Positions 1 to 9,484 of a stretch of DNA of 44,395 bases are shown piece by piece. The notes under the pieces were generated by a model. It was not told the origin of the DNA, ran no database searches, and worked only from the letters and a program-made list of their open reading frames with translations. Made by a program: the position numbers and the translations under genes. Every line of letters begins with the position of its first letter. Position 1 is the stretch's first letter. This stretch comes from JAHRVQ01 sp047616645 (GTDB taxonomy: Bacteria; Pseudomonadota; Gammaproteobacteria; Pseudomonadales; Azotimanducaceae). The stretch lies in the NCBI GenBank assembly GCA_047616645.1, contig JBLHIH010000014.1:1-44395 (forward strand), read 5' to 3'.

Positions 1-177
1 GACTGTGCTGCAGCAATAGTAGATGCAGTTTCCGCAAATGTACCTGAACTCATCTATGCTCAGGGCCCGGAGCTGGAACTCGCGAAGCTACGACAAGTCG
101 ACCCATTGAAATTGTTCGAGCTCACAGCTGAGTTTGGCAAAACAGTAGCGGAAAAATACGACATAGGAACTTCTTAA
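1..177 (+). CDS. 3' end of an unrecognised protein (partial)
   Basis: The first frame is open from base 1 to a TAA at 175-177, giving 58 residues that end in EKYDIGTS. The piece is rich in Ala, Leu and Glu and has no membrane segment. I do not recognise it with confidence; short-chain dehydrogenase C-termini can look similar, but no diagnostic motif remains. It lies 41 bases upstream of nitrile hydratase beta on the same strand, so it may belong to the same operon. Confidence 0.55.
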   Translation, partial: DCAAAIVDAVSANVPELIYAQGPELELAKLRQVDPLKLFELTAEFGKTVAEKYDIGTS

Positions 178-218
178 ATAACGCTTGATATAAAGCTTAA
201 AAAACTGGGGGCAGTATT

Positions 219-836
219 ATGGATGGTATTCATGATTTAGGTGGAATGGGCGGCTTTGGCAAAATTAACATAGAAGCCAATGAACCGGTATTTCATGAAG
301 ACTGGGAGGCTTTTGCCTATGCAGCGGTATTTCTTGGCATGGGTACTTTCAATGCAGATGAATATCGGCATGCGGTAGAACGTATCGATCCGGCACTTTA
401 TTTATCCTACACCTATTACGAGAGAGTATTGGCCGCAGCCACGACGCTGTTTATAGAAAAAGGCATTATCTCTAATCAGGAACTTGAACAAAATGCAGAA
501 GGTCTTGTTCCACTTGCACGCCCCATTTCAAAAACTGCGGGTAAGAGTGTAATAAATCATGCTGAGACTTTTGAGGTAGGCGACCGAGTTCGGGTTAAAA
601 CCTTGCATGCTACAGGCCATAGCCGTGCACCGCGTTATGTACATGGAAAGCAAGGCGTAGTCACTCACATCACACCACCATTTAGGGTGCCAGATGCAAA
701 CGCTCACGGCCAAGAATACCCTGCTCAAAGTACCTGCCATGTTCGTTTTGAAGCAGACGAGCTTTGGCGTGATTCAGCAGAAGCTAATACCACGGTAGTG
801 GTTGATTTATGGCAAATATATTTGGAGGCGATATGA
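219..836 (+). CDS. nthB: nitrile hydratase subunit beta
   Basis: This is the beta subunit of nitrile hydratase, the cytoplasmic metalloenzyme that hydrates nitriles to amides. The N-terminus MDGIHDLGGMGGFGKI is the family signature. The C-terminal half (from about residue 115) is the SH3-like beta-barrel, with the typical FEVGDRVRVK start and an HTRAPRYVRGK-like stretch seen here as HSRAPRYVHGK. At 205 residues it is near the usual length. A G-rich ribosome site (GGGGG at 207-211) precedes the ATG. Its stop overlaps the alpha subunit start (ATGA at 833-836), so the two subunits are translationally coupled. Beta-before-alpha order is the one known for cobalt-type enzymes. Confidence 0.93.
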   Translation: MDGIHDLGGMGGFGKINIEANEPVFHEDWEAFAYAAVFLGMGTFNADEYRHAVERIDPALYLSYTYYERVLAAATTLFIEKGIISNQELEQNAEGLVPLARPISKTAGKSVINHAETFEVGDRVRVKTLHATGHSRAPRYVHGKQGVVTHITPPFRVPDANAHGQEYPAQSTCHVRFEADELWRDSAEANTTVVVDLWQIYLEAI

Positions 837-1420
837 AAAATGTTAATCAGGTCCCATCAGCATCGCAACGAGCGGATGCATTAAAGCAGGCATTAGACCA
901 GAAAAAATTGATTCCAGAAGGCTTTCTCGATGATTTTAATGTCATGGTCACAGAAGATTGGCGTCCTGAAAATGCTGCCAATGTTATTGCTAAAGCATGG
1001 CTAGACCCAGATTTTAAGGCGCGCTTGCTAAAAGATGGTACCGCGGCTTGCGCAGAGCTAGGGTACTCGGGTGTCCAAGGAGAGTACATTCATGTACTTG
1101 AAAATACGCCCTTGTTGCAAAACGTTGTTGTGTGCACTCAGTGTTCCTGCACCGCATGGCCAATCCTAGGATTTCCTAAGGAGTGGTACAAGAGCCCCGA
1201 ATATCGTGCTCGATTGGTAAGAGAATCCCGCCAGGTGTTAACTGAACTAGGTTTATCGTTACCAGAAGAAGTCGAAATTCGTGTCACAGATACTAGCGCC
1301 GAGACGCGATTCTTGGTTTTACCAGAACGTCCCGATGGCACTGAGGGGTGGGATCAGGAAAGGCTAGCAGCCATTGTGACCTATGAAACAATGGTTGGTA
1401 TCGCCAGAGTTAATCTCTAG
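833..1420 (+). CDS. nthA: nitrile hydratase subunit alpha, cobalt-type metal motif
   Basis: This is the catalytic alpha subunit (195 residues). The metal-binding claw motif is C101-T-Q-C104-S-C106. Family knowledge: Thr at the second position marks cobalt (Ser marks iron), and the middle and last Cys are oxidised to sulfinic/sulfenic acid in the mature enzyme. The Gln replaces the usual Leu. The sequence around it, WPILGFPKEWYKSPEYRARLVRE in two parts, is typical of the family. I chose the ATG at 833 because GGAGG (824-828) sits five bases before it; an in-frame ATG at 809 would lie inside the beta gene. No activator/metallochaperone gene follows, and the next gene is on the opposite strand. 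Confidence 0.93.
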   Translation: MKNVNQVPSASQRADALKQALDQKKLIPEGFLDDFNVMVTEDWRPENAANVIAKAWLDPDFKARLLKDGTAACAELGYSGVQGEYIHVLENTPLLQNVVVCTQCSCTAWPILGFPKEWYKSPEYRARLVRESRQVLTELGLSLPEEVEIRVTDTSAETRFLVLPERPDGTEGWDQERLAAIVTYETMVGIARVNL

Positions 1421-1525
1421 ATCGCCTAAAACGCTTTCCTATATGGCTTAAGTAATAGCTGCTTTAAACATAATTGCAAGCATTAAACTTCAATCTTGAG
1501 TTCGAGCGCTGCATGTTGGAATGGT

Positions 1526-3219
1526 TTAATGTCTTAGAACCCTACCGATTTTTCCAGCTAAGTATGCAATGCTACAGGGTTTCACCACAAAGTGGGTATT
1601 AAGGTTTGTGTCCATTTCAGATTGTAACGCTTCCTGGAAATTACCGCTTACCACAATAATAGGAATATCTTTATTCTCCTCTCTTATGAATTTCAACACT
1701 TGATACCCGCTCATCTCAGGCATGGACAGATCCAACAACATGGCGTCGATACTCTTATCTGATCAAAATGCCAGGATAGCTTGCCGGCCATCTTCTGCCA
1801 AGGTCACATCAAAACCAGCCCTAGTCAGCCCCTCAAAAAATAACGCGCGAATAGCCGGTTCATCATCCACCACTAGAATTTTTCCGCTGTGTGAAACTTT
1901 GGGTTTGATTTGAGGGGTGGCTATCTCTTTTTTCGCAGCGTTTGGTTGCTTGAAGAAGATTCGGATACAGGTACCTTCCTTAAGTTTGCTCCGGACGACA
2001 ATTTCTGCGTTAGCAGACTGTAGAATACCCAGTATTGAGGACATTCCTAAGCCTCTACCAGAGAATTTGGTTGAGAAAAACGGATCGAATATTTTTTCTT
2101 TTACTGTTTCGTCCATACCGCAGCCGTTATCTGTGACCTCAAGGCAAATTTGGTTTTGTTCAGGTTCACGGTGTTTTATGCACGCAGTGGTAATGACAAT
2201 TTCGCCTAAAAGCGGATTGGCGCTGGATTGAATTGCCTCAGATGCATTGATCACAAGATTCATGATGACTCGGGTAATCTGGGTGCGAGGCGCTAATATA
2301 TTGTGTAAATCGGCTCCCAGATCTAATCGTATCGTCGTTCTATTCGTGATGGTTGCTTCTATTAGGCTCATCATCTCTTTAATGACTAAGTTGAGATTAA
2401 TGGCCTCAAGGTTAGTGCTTCCCTTGTCAGAATAGGTCAGCATTAGCTTACAAAGATCGGCTGCTCTCTCGGTAGCAGTTTCAATGGCTTCTATATGGTT
2501 GCCGAGCTTATGATTGTTGGAAAGTTTATTATTCAACAAGCTGAGATGGCCAGAGATTATCGTGATAAAGTTATTAAAATCATGAGAAATGCCTGCAGCG
2601 AGTAACCCGAGACTTTCCAGTTTCCTGCTCAAGAACATATTCCTTTCCAATTCTTGTCGCTGATGTTCTAAACGTTTTAGCTCGCTGATATCTGTGACGG
2701 TGCCACGTATTTCTATTGTTCGCTCATCATTATTTGCCTCTATCAAAGTATCAATTCTCACCCATAATGGCTCTGCAGTATTTAAGTGCACAGAGAATGA
2801 GTGGTCTTTCTTGCTAAGAATTTTCACCAAATTAAAATGATAGATATCCTGATCTTGTGGACTGATAAAATTAGCCAAAGGGGAATTAATGTTAATCGGC
2901 CTTCCTAACAGCCGGATCAGCGTTTGGTTGGTCTTCGTAATCTGCCCCTCTGAATCTAAGATAAAGTATCCAACAGGGGCACGGTCATAAAGTGCGCGGT
3001 AGTTTTCCGCGACCTTGTTCAGATCTTGCTGAGATTACTGTAGTGCTTCATTTTGAAGCTCTAGCTCTATTTGATAGGTTCTATTTTTATGCACTAGCTT
3101 GGCAATAGCTCAGGATGAAGCTTAGCTGAAGAATCCACTAGCTCTGTGTTGAGTGACTCTGCTCGAGTTCGTAACAAATCGATTTTCTCTTGCTGGGCCG
3201 GGGTGACCATGAGTCGCAT
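1526..3219 (-). pseudogene. broken PAS hybrid histidine kinase with C-terminal receiver
   Basis: Read on the minus strand, the gene begins at ATG 3219 (or 3210) and would encode about 564 residues. The parts in order are: an N-terminal helix with the YQIELELQNEAL motif common in PAS kinases; a PAS domain (NYRALYDRAPVGYFILD); a kinase core with the H-box GISHDFNN, N-box NLVINASEAI and G-box DNGCGMDE; and a receiver (ILVVDDEP, then phospho-acceptor in LLDLSMPEMSG). Three lesions interrupt it: loss of one base near 3111-3113, a TAA at 3035-3037 and a TGA at 1763-1765 inside the receiver. Adding one base makes the length an exact codon multiple. It lies 50 bases downstream of the equally broken CheB-CheR gene, so the pair was once an operon. 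Sequencing error could explain the frameshift but not both stops. Confidence 0.85.
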
Positions 3220-3269
3220 CCTTGTCGCTATAATAAGTATTATAGCTTCTTATCGTATCCTAGCTTAGA

Positions 3270-6198
3270 TTATTTGTCCCTTTTCCCTGCGATAGCCAAC
3301 CAACCTTTATCGGATATAGTCACGAGTTGTGCCCTAGCGTTAATTATTAGCAGAGAATTATCCTTGTGTTTCATTACGAGGTTGAGTTTTTCTTGCGCCG
3401 GGTTGGCTTTACTTAATCTTGTCGAAAACTGTTCGATATCGAAATCCTTAATGATGTCGGTAATGAGCAGTTTTGCAAATTCCTTTTCGGTATAACCCAA
3501 AACCTCATGTGCAAATCTATTGTACTTTAGCAGTTTTTTATCAGAGAGATCATAGATTAATAAAGCATCAAAATGCTGAGCGAAGATTGCCTGAAACTGT
3601 GCTTCAGTTGCATCTAATTCATCCGATTGAGTGAGCATTCTAAGCTCCAATTCTGTATGGGCTTTTTGGAGTTTCTTTTCCGTTTCCTTGATATTAGTGA
3701 TATCCGTAAACGTCAGCACAACGCCATTTATAACATTTGTGACGGTACGATATGGTCTAATACGCAATTGGAATATTTTATTATCTGAGGTTGTGACCTC
3801 GACCTCTAGCGTGACCAAATCAGTCAGCACTTTCTCAGCCCCCAGATTGATGTCAAAATCTATCAACCTGGAAGAAAAGTGCTTTATAGGGCGGCCTTTA
3901 TCGGCGATGGTTAGCGGAATAATTTCGCTAATCGTTGGGGTGGAGCGTTGTATACAAAGGCTCGTATCCAGAAAAATAGTGGCACCCTCAGTACTGTCTA
4001 GCAGATTTTTCATATCGTCATTGGCTTTAAAGAGTTCTTCAACTCTGCTTTGAAGCTCAGCGTTAACCGTGGTCGACTCTTCATTAAGCGATTGCAGTTC
4101 TTCATTGGAAGTTTCGAGTTCCTCTATGGTGGTTTGCAAGTACTCACGCGTATTTTGCAATTCGTTTTGCAAGTCTGTAACGTCTTTTGAATCTATCTTC
4201 TTGAGGCTTGGCTCAGTTTTTTCTTACTGCGAAAATCGTCTTTTTGTTGCTCCTGAAAAACTACCATGATCAGCCCAAGTAGGGCTGTCTGGGAACTCAA
4301 TGGCTTGGCGATGATATCGAAAGATATAGCGCCTCCGTTGTTCGTTACTGACAAATCCGTGAGGATAACTTCCTGTTTATCTTTGGTAATTCGCCGTAGG
4401 ATACTTGAAAGTGCTTGCTTTAAAGCGGTTTGAGCCATTCCAAGTACATTGGCTGTGACACGGCCCTGGGCTGGTTGTAGGAACTTACCGATATGACCGT
4501 GTACGTAGAGGAGTTCAAATGCATCGTTGATGATAATGCACGGAGGCATATCGCTTTCTTTAAGAATTGACTCCACTAGCAGTAGCCCGTTTAGTTCATC
4601 AATCTGTGGGACGGCGGATTTTTTCTGCTCAACTGTATATTCCTGATGCGGTTTGGTGGTGGGGAAATCAAGTACGGGACTTTGAATTCCATTAGTACTT
4701 TTCCGCTTGAAAATTTTCCACTTTTTGTCCTCAGATAAAAATAGGGGTGCAGACTCCCCAATAGATTCAGAAGATCCTAGAAATAACATGCCCTCAGCTT
4801 TAAGACTGTAGTGAAAAATCGGTAACAATTTTTGCTGCAGTTCACGACCGAAGTAAATCAATAAATTTCGGCAGGAGAGCAAATCTAATTTTGTAAACGG
4901 AGGATCTTTGATTACATTCTGTGGTGCGAACACAACCAGTTCTCTTACATTTTTCTTTACCCTATATCTGCCATCATCTTCTTTTGTGAAATAGCGCCTT
5001 AATCGCACGGGATTAACATCCATTTGGATGTTCGATGAATAAAGGCCTGCTCTTGCAGCGCGGACAGCCTCAATATCAATATCAGTGGCATAAATCTGGA
5101 CGTTGAAGTGGGTGTTTAACTCCTCCATGAACTCCAATAACAAGATACCAATTGAATAGGATTCTTCACCGCTGCTGCACCCTGGCACCCACACACGAAA
5201 GGTATAGTTGTCCGGTATGGTACTAAGCATTTTTGGGAGGATTTTACCTTGCAAATTTTCAAATGCTAAGGCGTCACGAAAGAAGTTAGTTACCCCGATA
5301 AGAAGCTCTCTAAAAAGGATATCAGCTTCACGATCACTATCACGCAAATAATCTACATAGCTTGCAATACTATTTAATTGATGAATGTTCATCCGTCGTT
5401 CAATACGCCGACAAATTGTATTCTTCTTATAGAGAGAAAAATCATGATCGGTGCGGGTACTCAGAATAATGTAAATTTTCTGCAATGCATCGGCAAAATC
5501 TCCCGATTCACCATTAGTGCTAAAGCCTCTAGAACTTTTACTATTTTCGATATATTGAATCAATTGTTTAGGCATGTTGGTAACGGGCAGAATGTAGTCG
5601 ACCATTCCTGTCATGATGGCACTTCTGGGCATCCCATCGTACTTTGCGCTAGCTTCTTCCTGGACCATCACCATACCGTTTTGGTGTTTAACCGCTTTTA
5701 GTCAACGCGTGCCGTCGGTGCCTGTCCCGGAGAGGATAATGCAGGATGCATTGCTACCTTGATCCTCTGCGAGGGACTGAAAAAAAGTATCAATGGGGAG
5801 GTTATGGCCGTGTTCCAGCGGCAAATTCATCAATCGCAACACGCCATTTAGGATGGAAAGTTCTCTGTTAGGTGGGATTATGTAGACCTTATTTGGTACC
5901 AAAGGCATATTGTCAGTGATCGGAACAACAGGCATTGCTGTGCTTTTTTGTAGCAGTTCTGTTAATAAACTTGTGTGGGTCGGATCTAAATGTGCTGCCA
6001 GAACAAATGCGATGCCGCTTTCTGTTGGTATATGGGTAAAAAAATTCTCGAAGGCTTCTAGGCCTCCAGCAGATGCACCTATTGCAACGATGGGGGAATC
6101 GATAGCCGCCGTTTCAGATGCAGTGTTAGATGCTGCTTTCTTTATAGGAGACGGCTTAACTGGCGCCTTTTTTTAGCGGCCATTTTGGTGTCGCTCAT
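3270..6198 (-). pseudogene. broken CheB-CheR-PAS fusion (methylesterase/methyltransferase sensor)
   Basis: The reconstructed protein (about 976 residues, starting at ATG 6198) has a CheB methylesterase domain (IVAIGASAGGLEAF; TGTDGTR), a CheR methyltransferase (YSIGILLLE region, YATDIDIEAVRAAR, LLSCRNLLIYF), a PAS-like segment, a long coiled coil (LETSNEELQSLNEE) and one or two further PAS domains. Family knowledge: such fusions couple chemotaxis-like methylation to histidine kinases. Three lesions are visible. A base is lost in a T7 run at 6168-6174 just after the start. A TGA at 5702-5704 replaces the Gly of the usual TRGLKA. A base is lost in a T6 run at 4217-4222 between CheR and the coiled coil. 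Restoring two bases gives an exact codon multiple. The gene is probably non-functional. Confidence 0.85.
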
Positions 6199-6282
6199 TG
6201 ACGTTTATGATAACAAGATGTTTGTGAACTAATTCGCCGCCTAGTATGGCCCTCAAAAATCTGCAACACAAGTATTGGTATC

Positions 6283-6584
6283 ATGCAACTTCCCAGATAG
6301 CGTCTCGATATCGCAATGCGTTGATACTGCAATCCTCGGCTAAGGCCTGTTGACACGTTACTTTTACTGAAATCGACTGATACAACGTGTCCTGTTTCCG
6401 CAATATGCCCCACCATCGGCATAAACCCGTTGTTTTTATTGTAGGTCCATTTAGCATCTGTTTTGTGAGCAACAATTTCAGTGGCATCAATATCCAGCTT
6501 GATAACACATTCACGATGTGGCGTCCAAATAGGACAGAGAATATTCATCGGGTATTTAATTCGGTGATAGTGACGGATGTACAT
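6283..6584 (-). pseudogene. IS1380-like transposase fragment
   Basis: A minus-strand stretch reads LDIDATEIVAHKTDAKWTY, then a PMVGHIAETGHVVSVDF stretch, which matches the catalytic core of IS1380-type DDE transposases as I remember them. The match then jumps frame (about 6350) and continues as CSINALRYRDA, corresponding to the family's LRIDAAGY-like strand. No start, end or inverted repeats survive. It fills most of the 443-base gap between the CheB-CheR pseudogene and the redoxin gene and may have removed the promoter of the signalling operon. Confidence 0.6.
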
Positions 6585-6641
6585 TCAATATCGCACAATA
6601 TCCTGTTACGCTGAGTACTTAACAAACAGTTAGGTAAACCT

Positions 6642-7766
6642 ATGACTGAAGCCATTATGGCGCATCCAGATTTGCGTCACCCTTTCGATTCAAAAATGAT
6701 CAACCCTGGTGCGGGTGCCACAGTGTTGTATTTGGGTAAGACTATCCAAATAGAGCGTTGCCTTGATGAAGATGATCTATGGATTACGCCTCAAGACTTA
6801 ACCCGAGTAAATGGCTTTGAGTTAAAATCTGAAGGGCTTTGTTACCAAGATTTATGTATTCCCATTGCTGAAGATACTCAGTTGTTAAAGGTCGTTGATG
6901 GACAACAATGGTTTAACGTAAAAGCTTTTGCTGATTGGCTAGAGCAGGCCAATATGGTTGACAGTGAAACTAAAACTTGGTGCTTTGGGGATATTCCTGC
7001 TGTACGTGAAGGCATGATGGCTAACGCAATGGCGCCGGATTTTGACATCACAGATCGGCAGGGTGAAGTTGTCAGGATGTCGGACTATAAGGGCAAAAAA
7101 GCCCTCATCATCACCTGGTCCTCATGGTGAGGATGCCAACTTGATGTGCCCGTGTGGCAACAAATTTACGAAGAACTTAATGACCCCAATTTTGTCATCA
7201 TATCCGCTGCTCAAGATACCGGCGGCGAAGCTGTCGCAGGCCCGATATTTGATGAAGCCGAAGCAACATATGTTCAAGTAGTCGATGTTGATCATAGAAT
7301 CAGTACTGCCTTCAATTTTCTCAATGTTCCTTCTGCCGCTTGGGTAGATGAAACAGGCAACATAGTCCGTATTGATGAAGGGACCTATGCCAAAACTCAC
7401 CCCTTTGGTGGGAATGATATCTATGCGCCTGCGCTCAAAGATTGGGTCAAAAATGGTGAAAGTAGTCAGTATGTACAAAGCACGGCTACTGTGACTAAGA
7501 ACATACGCAGACCTAGTCTTACAGAGCAAAAAGCCGAAGTCGCTTTTAGACTGGGAAATTTCTTCAGGATGTATGGGCAAGAAGAGAAGGCAGAACATTA
7601 CTGGAATATGGCAAAGCGCTTAAATCCAGATAGTGTAAATTACATTCGACAAAATCTCACCTTGTCCGAGGAAGGATCTGCGGGGGAATCCTTTAGGAAA
7701 CTATTTTCGGAATATATGACTGGCGAGAAAGACTATTATCGACCATTAGATCTAGATGAAAGGTAG
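6642..7766 (+). CDS. probable selenocysteine-containing redoxin with C-terminal TPR-like tail
   Basis: One frame runs from ATG 6642 to TAG 7766 (374 residues) with a single in-frame TGA at 7128-7130 (codon 163). Immediately before the TGA is ALIITWSSW, the beta-strand leading to the active site of thioredoxin-fold AhpC/TSA/TlpA proteins. Immediately after it is GCQLDVPVWQ, the active-site helix. The TGA therefore replaces the redox Cys (Sec163-Gly-Cys165). The rest of the fold continues normally (FVIISAAQDTGG; VPSAAWVDETGNIVR with a cis-Pro-like NVPSA). Residues 1-130 form an unassigned N-domain with a CYQDLC motif, and about 290-340 look like a TPR pair (FRLGNFFRMYGQEEKAEHYW). The rhodanese gene follows after 10 bases. 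Alternative: a nonsense mutation of a Cys codon. Confidence 0.75.
7134..7159 (+). other. SECIS-like hairpin just after the in-frame TGA
   Basis: Three bases after the TGA the sequence TGCCA-AC (7134-7140) can pair with GT-(bulged G)-TGGCA (7152-7159), closing an 11-base loop TTGATGTGCCC that contains GU. A stem-loop inside the coding region close behind UGA is what bacterial selenocysteine insertion elements look like. A competing hairpin, TCCTCA-TGG-TGAGGA (7119-7133), would bury the TGA itself. Pairing is seen in sequence; function is inferred. Confidence 0.4.
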
Positions 7767-7776
7767 GGCGTAAACC

Positions 7777-8199
7777 ATGACTATTACAGATATATTCAAG
7801 CAAGTAGAAGAAGAAAAAGAAGGTATTCAAAACCTGAGTATTGCTGATCTTAAAACTGAAATGCAGCAAAACGCTGATTTGCTCTTACTGGATATTCGTG
7901 AGGTACAAGAGTTAGTTGATCTTGGCTCGATCCCAGGTGCAATACATTGCGCAAGGGGTATGATGGAGTTTTGGGCCAGCCCAGCAAGCCCTTATTTCCG
8001 TGATTATTTTAAAGAAAACAGAAGGACAGTTCTATTTTGTGCGGGTGGAGGTCGAAGCGTTTTTGCCACAAAGGCACTCCAAGCAATGGGCTATACCAAT
8101 GTCGCTCATCTAGAACCTGGGTTTAATGGTTGGGCAAAAGCGAATGAAGAAATTCACGACTATGCAGAATCTAGCAAATGGATACGCCGTCCAGAATAA
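7777..8199 (+). CDS. rhodanese-like sulfurtransferase
   Basis: This is a single-domain rhodanese of 140 residues. The domain starts with LLLLDIREVQE and has the PGAIHCARG stretch. The active-site loop is C88-AGGGRS, which keeps the catalytic Cys and the Arg/Ser of active enzymes. The C-terminal helix holds NVAHLEPGFNGWAKA, typical of the family. Such proteins carry persulfide sulfur (or, in some cases, selenium) on the Cys. It sits 10 bases behind the redoxin gene and is almost certainly cotranscribed, which suggests a shared role in thiol, sulfur or selenium redox chemistry. It converges with the coiled-coil gene, leaving only 7 bases between the stop codons. Confidence 0.9.
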   Translation: MTITDIFKQVEEEKEGIQNLSIADLKTEMQQNADLLLLDIREVQELVDLGSIPGAIHCARGMMEFWASPASPYFRDYFKENRRTVLFCAGGGRSVFATKALQAMGYTNVAHLEPGFNGWAKANEEIHDYAESSKWIRRPE

Positions 8200-8206
8200 T
8201 ATTTGT

Positions 8207-9256
8207 TTATACCGAGCCAGTTTTAGCGCGTAGCTCATTGTTTTCTTTTTCTAGTGTTTCTATGCAAGTTAACATTTCGCTACTTTCTTTTGCGAAGTTT
8301 TGAACAAGGTCTTTTAAATCTTGAACCTCTATAATAGAAGCATCTTTTTGCTCTCGTATTTCATTTAATTCGTCTTCGAGCAGACTGATGCAAACTTATG
8401 ATTCATTGAAAAACCGCTTTAGCTTTTGCAGTTCACTCGTTTTTATCGAAACCTCTGATTCAGCTGCATCTTTTTGAGTTAACAAACTCTCAATTAGTTT
8501 TTTATTTTCATCGGCAGAATGTTTGAGTTTTATAACGGTATCCACATTCTTGTTGTATGCTTGGCGTTTTTGCTCTGAGGGAGGTTTCCGCGCTGGTATT
8601 TCTAATTGATCAAATCCCAAATCGGAATTGATAACCTGAAATAAGCTCATCAAGTTTTCTTCGGTGTTGCTTGATTTCTCGTCCCACATTAGAAGGGCAG
8701 CGTTACCAAGTTCCATCCAGTTTTCTTTAAGCGGATTTTTGTCATGGCCACTAAAATCTCTAGTCTCAGCCACATCCCCGCATTCCGCCTTAATTTGTTC
8801 AATAATAGATAGAAGGGAGGTTTGAAGAGATGTCCATTTTTCATCATCAGTGGTGCTTTTAGTGGCATTTTGTTCAGCCAATAAAAATTGATATCGTAGT
8901 GAAGCTACCTGCGTTGGAATGTCGTTTTCTTGATACTTCTCTATGTCTTTATCGGGAGCAAGGAAACTAAATTTAGTTGATGTTGCGCCAATTTCATTGG
9001 CAAGAAATGAAGGGTCTTTTGTTTCTTTTGGTATTGTAGTGGAATCATTGCGTAAGGTTTTTTTTAGCTTTGTCAGTTGGGTTCGAAGATTGATAATACT
9101 CTGTCTTAATGAGCGATTGTAAACGACGAGCACTAATAGGCCGCTTACAAAAAGTGCATATACCTCAATGATACCTAATACGACAAAACTAGAGAGCGTG
9201 ATCATGAAAATGCCTAGAATGTTAGCTGTGTATAGTTTCAGTATGGTACAGAGCAC
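8207..9256 (-). pseudogene. membrane-anchored coiled-coil protein with an in-frame TAA
   Basis: The minus-strand frame gives one hydrophobic N-terminal segment (about residues 18-46, FVVLGIIEVYALFVSGLLVLVV) followed by a mostly helical, charged cytoplasmic region and a C-terminal coiled coil. A TAA at 8396-8398 stops it at residue 286 (KRFFNES). The same frame then continues as a clear coiled coil (LLEDELNEIREQKDA; LEKENNELRAK) to a TAA at 8207-8209, for 349 residues in all. The continuation in the same frame with the same character argues for a recent nonsense mutation. The truncated 286-residue form may still be made. I do not recognise the family. Confidence 0.65.
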
Positions 9257-9484
9257 AAAAAATGCTCTATAAGGCCTTCACTTGAATGAGTTCCTTGAAG
9301 ATAATATGAAGACAAAGCGGTACTACCAAAGCCTCGGTTTGCAAAATAGTGCAATAATCTCCTTTAACAAGTCATTCTAATAAAGTTTGTTGCTAATGAT
9401 TCGGCGGGCCATGGCATACTCTCTCTCAGAAGAAACATGGAAGAGCCATGTGGCAAGAAGATCGTTTTTTGGTGAGGAGAGAAG

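Noticed and set aside
5702..5704. In-frame TGA in the CheB domain as a second selenocysteine
   Set aside because: It replaces a structural Gly in TRGLKA, not a redox residue, and the gene has frameshifts as well; nonsense mutation is simpler.
7122..7598. 158-codon minus-strand frame over the redoxin gene
   Set aside because: It is antisense to the well-supported redoxin frame and shows no family features.
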